Shown one piece after another: positions 62,101 to 64,000 of a DNA stretch of 64,000 nt (position 1 is its first letter; each line of letters starts with the position of its first letter). The position numbers were made by a program, and so were the translations under genes. Under the pieces are notes generated by a model. It did not search any database. It saw only the letters and a program-made list of their open reading frames with translations, and was not told the origin of the DNA. This DNA comes from Rotaria sordida (lineage: Eukaryota > Rotifera > Eurotatoria > Philodinida > Philodinidae): NCBI GenBank assembly GCA_905250125.1, contig CAJNOL010000001.1:62001-126000 (forward strand), written 5' to 3'.

Positions 62101-64000
62101 GAAAAAACGTATTTTATTAACAAATAATATTCCTATAATATCATCAGATATTAATATTCAAGATACAACAGAACAAAATAAAAAATTACCTTCAATAGAT
62201 GAAATAACATTTTTTGATAAAGTATTTTTATTCAATAAGAAATTCTTTTTTGTTTTTATTGTTAATTATTTATTTTCTTAAGGTACAAAAAACTCTTCGT
62301 AGTCCATTAGTATTTGATAATTTTCTACGTTGTATTCTTCTTTATACAAAACGAATTATAACTCGTATTGAATTATTTGAACTTATACAATCATATCTTA
62401 GGTAAAAGATACTAATTAAAATAAACAACAGTATCATTGGTTTTTTTTGTTTCTAGTCATGTACCAGAATTATTAAAAACATTTCAAGAATTAATTAATT
62501 TACGTGAACCAGGTGAAGTTATTATTCCAAAAAGTATTTATGATCAAAATGATACTGATAGTATGATTAGTATTGGTAAGTTTTTTTTTTTATGAATAGA
62601 AAAATAAAATAATTAAATTGTTTTAATATTGAATATTGAATTTTATTTATTTATAATCAAATTATTTCTATCTGAAAAGTTATAAATTTCAATCGATTGT
62701 ATTTATAAATGTTTAATATTATTTTTCATTGTCTAGTCTAATTCGGATTATTTCGTTTTTTAAAAAAAAAGAAAAAACCTGATTCAGGTCACATAAGGCG
62801 TTTTTTTGTTATTGAGTGAGTCATATGGCTTGAAATGGATATTTTGTGTTCTTTTCATGTAATTAAATGATCTGATGTGAAACAGTTAACTACAACTAAT
62901 ATCTTTTAACTAAGATTTTGAACATAATTAAAAACGTTTCACATCATTAAGTTTTAATCATTGAAGCAAGATTTTTCGAAAGTTGGTTTTTTAAGTACGC
63001 ACAAGTTCTAGTCCGACTAGGTCTGATGCATGTCTATTTGTGTTGAATTAATGTTAAAATTTCGATAAGTGCTATTCTACAGAAGAATTGAAATTTTATC
63101 TGAAAATTTTAAATCAAAAAAAAAACAAAATCTTTTAAACTCGAGTTTGTTTTTCAATTAATAAATAAACTTCAATCATTTTATTAACATTAAATTAAAA
63201 ATTTCTACTTTTTTTAAATAATTCTTCATAATATTCAGACTATGGATCATGTTCACAATATGGTACTAGTTATCGAACTGTTCCACGTTCATATATTCTA
63301 CCAACATGTAGTGGTCGAACACAATTATGTAAAGAAGTTCTTAATGATCATTATGTATTATTTCCAACATTTACTGATGAATCATCATCAGTAGCAGCAA
63401 AAAAAAGTGTTTTTGAAGAACATATGTATAAAATTGAAGATGAACGTTTTGAACTTGATATTGTTATGGAAGTTAATTTAAGTGCAATAAGAGCATTAGA
63501 AAGTGTACAATTACATATGAATTCATTAACATTAGAACAATTAAATAATTTTCAATTAGATGATCAATTAGGTGGACAATCAACATTTACACAAAAACAA
63601 GCTGTACAAAGAATTTATGGTGAACGTGCAAATGAAATAATTGATGGTTTAAAAAGAAATCCACGTGTTGCTGTTCCAATTGTTTTAAAACGGTTTGAAA
63701 TATTAAAAAATAAAATAAATAACAAATTTTTTGTTTTTGTGTTTAGCTTAAAATCTAAAGATGAAGAATGGCGTGAATCAAAAAAGAATTTTGAACGTTT
63801 TTGGAAAGAACAAAGTGAAAAATATTATCTTAAATCATTAGATTATATGGGAATTAATTGTAAAAATTCAGATGGACGAATTATTCGAAATCGTCATTTA
63901 TTAAATGAAATTGAAAATATTAAAGAAGAAGTAAAAAAAAAAAATTCTTTCTTTTTTTCTTATTTATTTATTTATTTATTTTTTTCAAGCGTGATCAACA
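59180..64000 (+). CDS. SIN3A: SIN3 transcriptional corepressor scaffold, 3' partial
   Basis: Thirteen visible exons: 59180-59203, 59260-59303, 59374-59521, 59578-59693, 59765-60322, 60378-60460, 61577-61731, 61793-62221, 62283-62401, 62457-62575, 63239-63692, 63747-63930, 63990 onward; 814 codons. PAH1 starts at residue 73 ([48 protein letters not shown]). PAH2 spans exons 5-7 ([20 protein letters not shown], then [13 protein letters not shown]). PAH3 spans exons 9-10 ([20 protein letters not shown]). The Sin3 corepressor/HDAC-interacting region begins in exon 11 ([20 protein letters not shown], then [18 protein letters not shown]) and is cut by the right edge. SIN3 scaffolds class I HDACs on DNA-bound repressors. 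The N-terminus before PAH1 is short (72 residues). Symbol given by vertebrate homology; A/B paralogy does not apply. Introns 60461-61576 and 62576-63238 are long. Confidence 0.93.
60461..61576 (+). other. Long SIN3 intron (1116 bp) with GC-richer inserts
   Basis: Contains a GC-richer stretch (about 60738-60842, around GGAAAGGCCAATCTACTCTT) and, at 60911-60973, a copy of the repeat seen at 23105-23215 in RTTN. No coding sense follows splice rules. Confidence 0.55.
62576..63238 (+). other. Long SIN3 intron (663 bp)
   Basis: Bounded by GTAAGTTTTT and ATATTCAG. AT-rich, with no element ends or coding sense recognised. Confidence 0.6.

Noticed and set aside
1..64000. CRISPR arrays, bacterial operons, tRNA or rRNA genes
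   Set aside because: No regularly spaced direct repeats and no tRNA arm (GGTTCGAATCC-type) or rRNA sequence was seen on either strand.

Overview
This is a strongly AT-rich animal (metazoan) genomic window. Genes are split into many exons by very short introns, mostly 50-70 bp, with GT..AG ends and T-rich acceptors. The gene set is animal: SCAPER, rotatin, prefoldin 2, WWOX, a SorLA-like receptor, hnRNP K, a CREBRF-like bZIP protein and SIN3. Tiny introns, AT-rich codon use, a decayed F-box/leucine-rich gene and many small foldback or hAT-type elements suggest a bdelloid rotifer such as Rotaria or Adineta. That assignment is inference; no species-diagnostic sequence is visible. There is one 100-base assembly gap (35666-35765).

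Layout. 363-4965 (+): SCAPER homologue, entering from the left edge without its N-terminus. 4966-12803: gene-poor, with a decayed coding fragment (7887-8340) and an F-box/LRR pseudogene (8634-11400) split by a 1465-bp hAT-like element with a perfect 8-bp target duplication. 12804-26965 (-): rotatin (RTTN), about 36 exons, whose introns carry two more hAT-type elements with perfect 8-bp duplications, a hairpin element and older dispersed repeats. 27504-35239 (+): PFDN2, WWOX and an unrecognised Ser/Thr/Asn-rich gene in close head-to-tail order, each with a splice-acceptor-like sequence just upstream of its ATG. Then the gap. 36757-41966 (-): SorLA/SORL1-like receptor with signal peptide, VPS10 propeller, 10CC module, YWTD propeller and EGF, but no LDLa, FN3 or membrane segment before the gap. 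41967-47369: non-coding apart from a decayed minus-strand frame near 46.4-46.8 kb. 47370-48845 (+): hnRNP K-like three-KH protein. 49815-50773 (+): two-exon ankyrin-repeat protein. 50774-54120: non-coding, with a near-palindromic element. 54121-56933 (-): CREBRF-like bZIP regulator. 59180 to the right edge (+): SIN3 corepressor, cut off inside the HDAC-interaction region.

The genes do not form one pathway. Two arrangements may matter: the divergent RTTN/PFDN2 pair sharing about 540 bp, and the PFDN2-WWOX-orphan cluster, which looks like a possible trans-spliced operon. Exon coordinates were derived by hand from GT/AG sites. For PFDN2 (unspliced), WWOX, hnRNP K, the ankyrin gene and the CREBRF-like gene the coding exons sum to an exact multiple of three, and SCAPER and SIN3 phases are consistent throughout the visible part.
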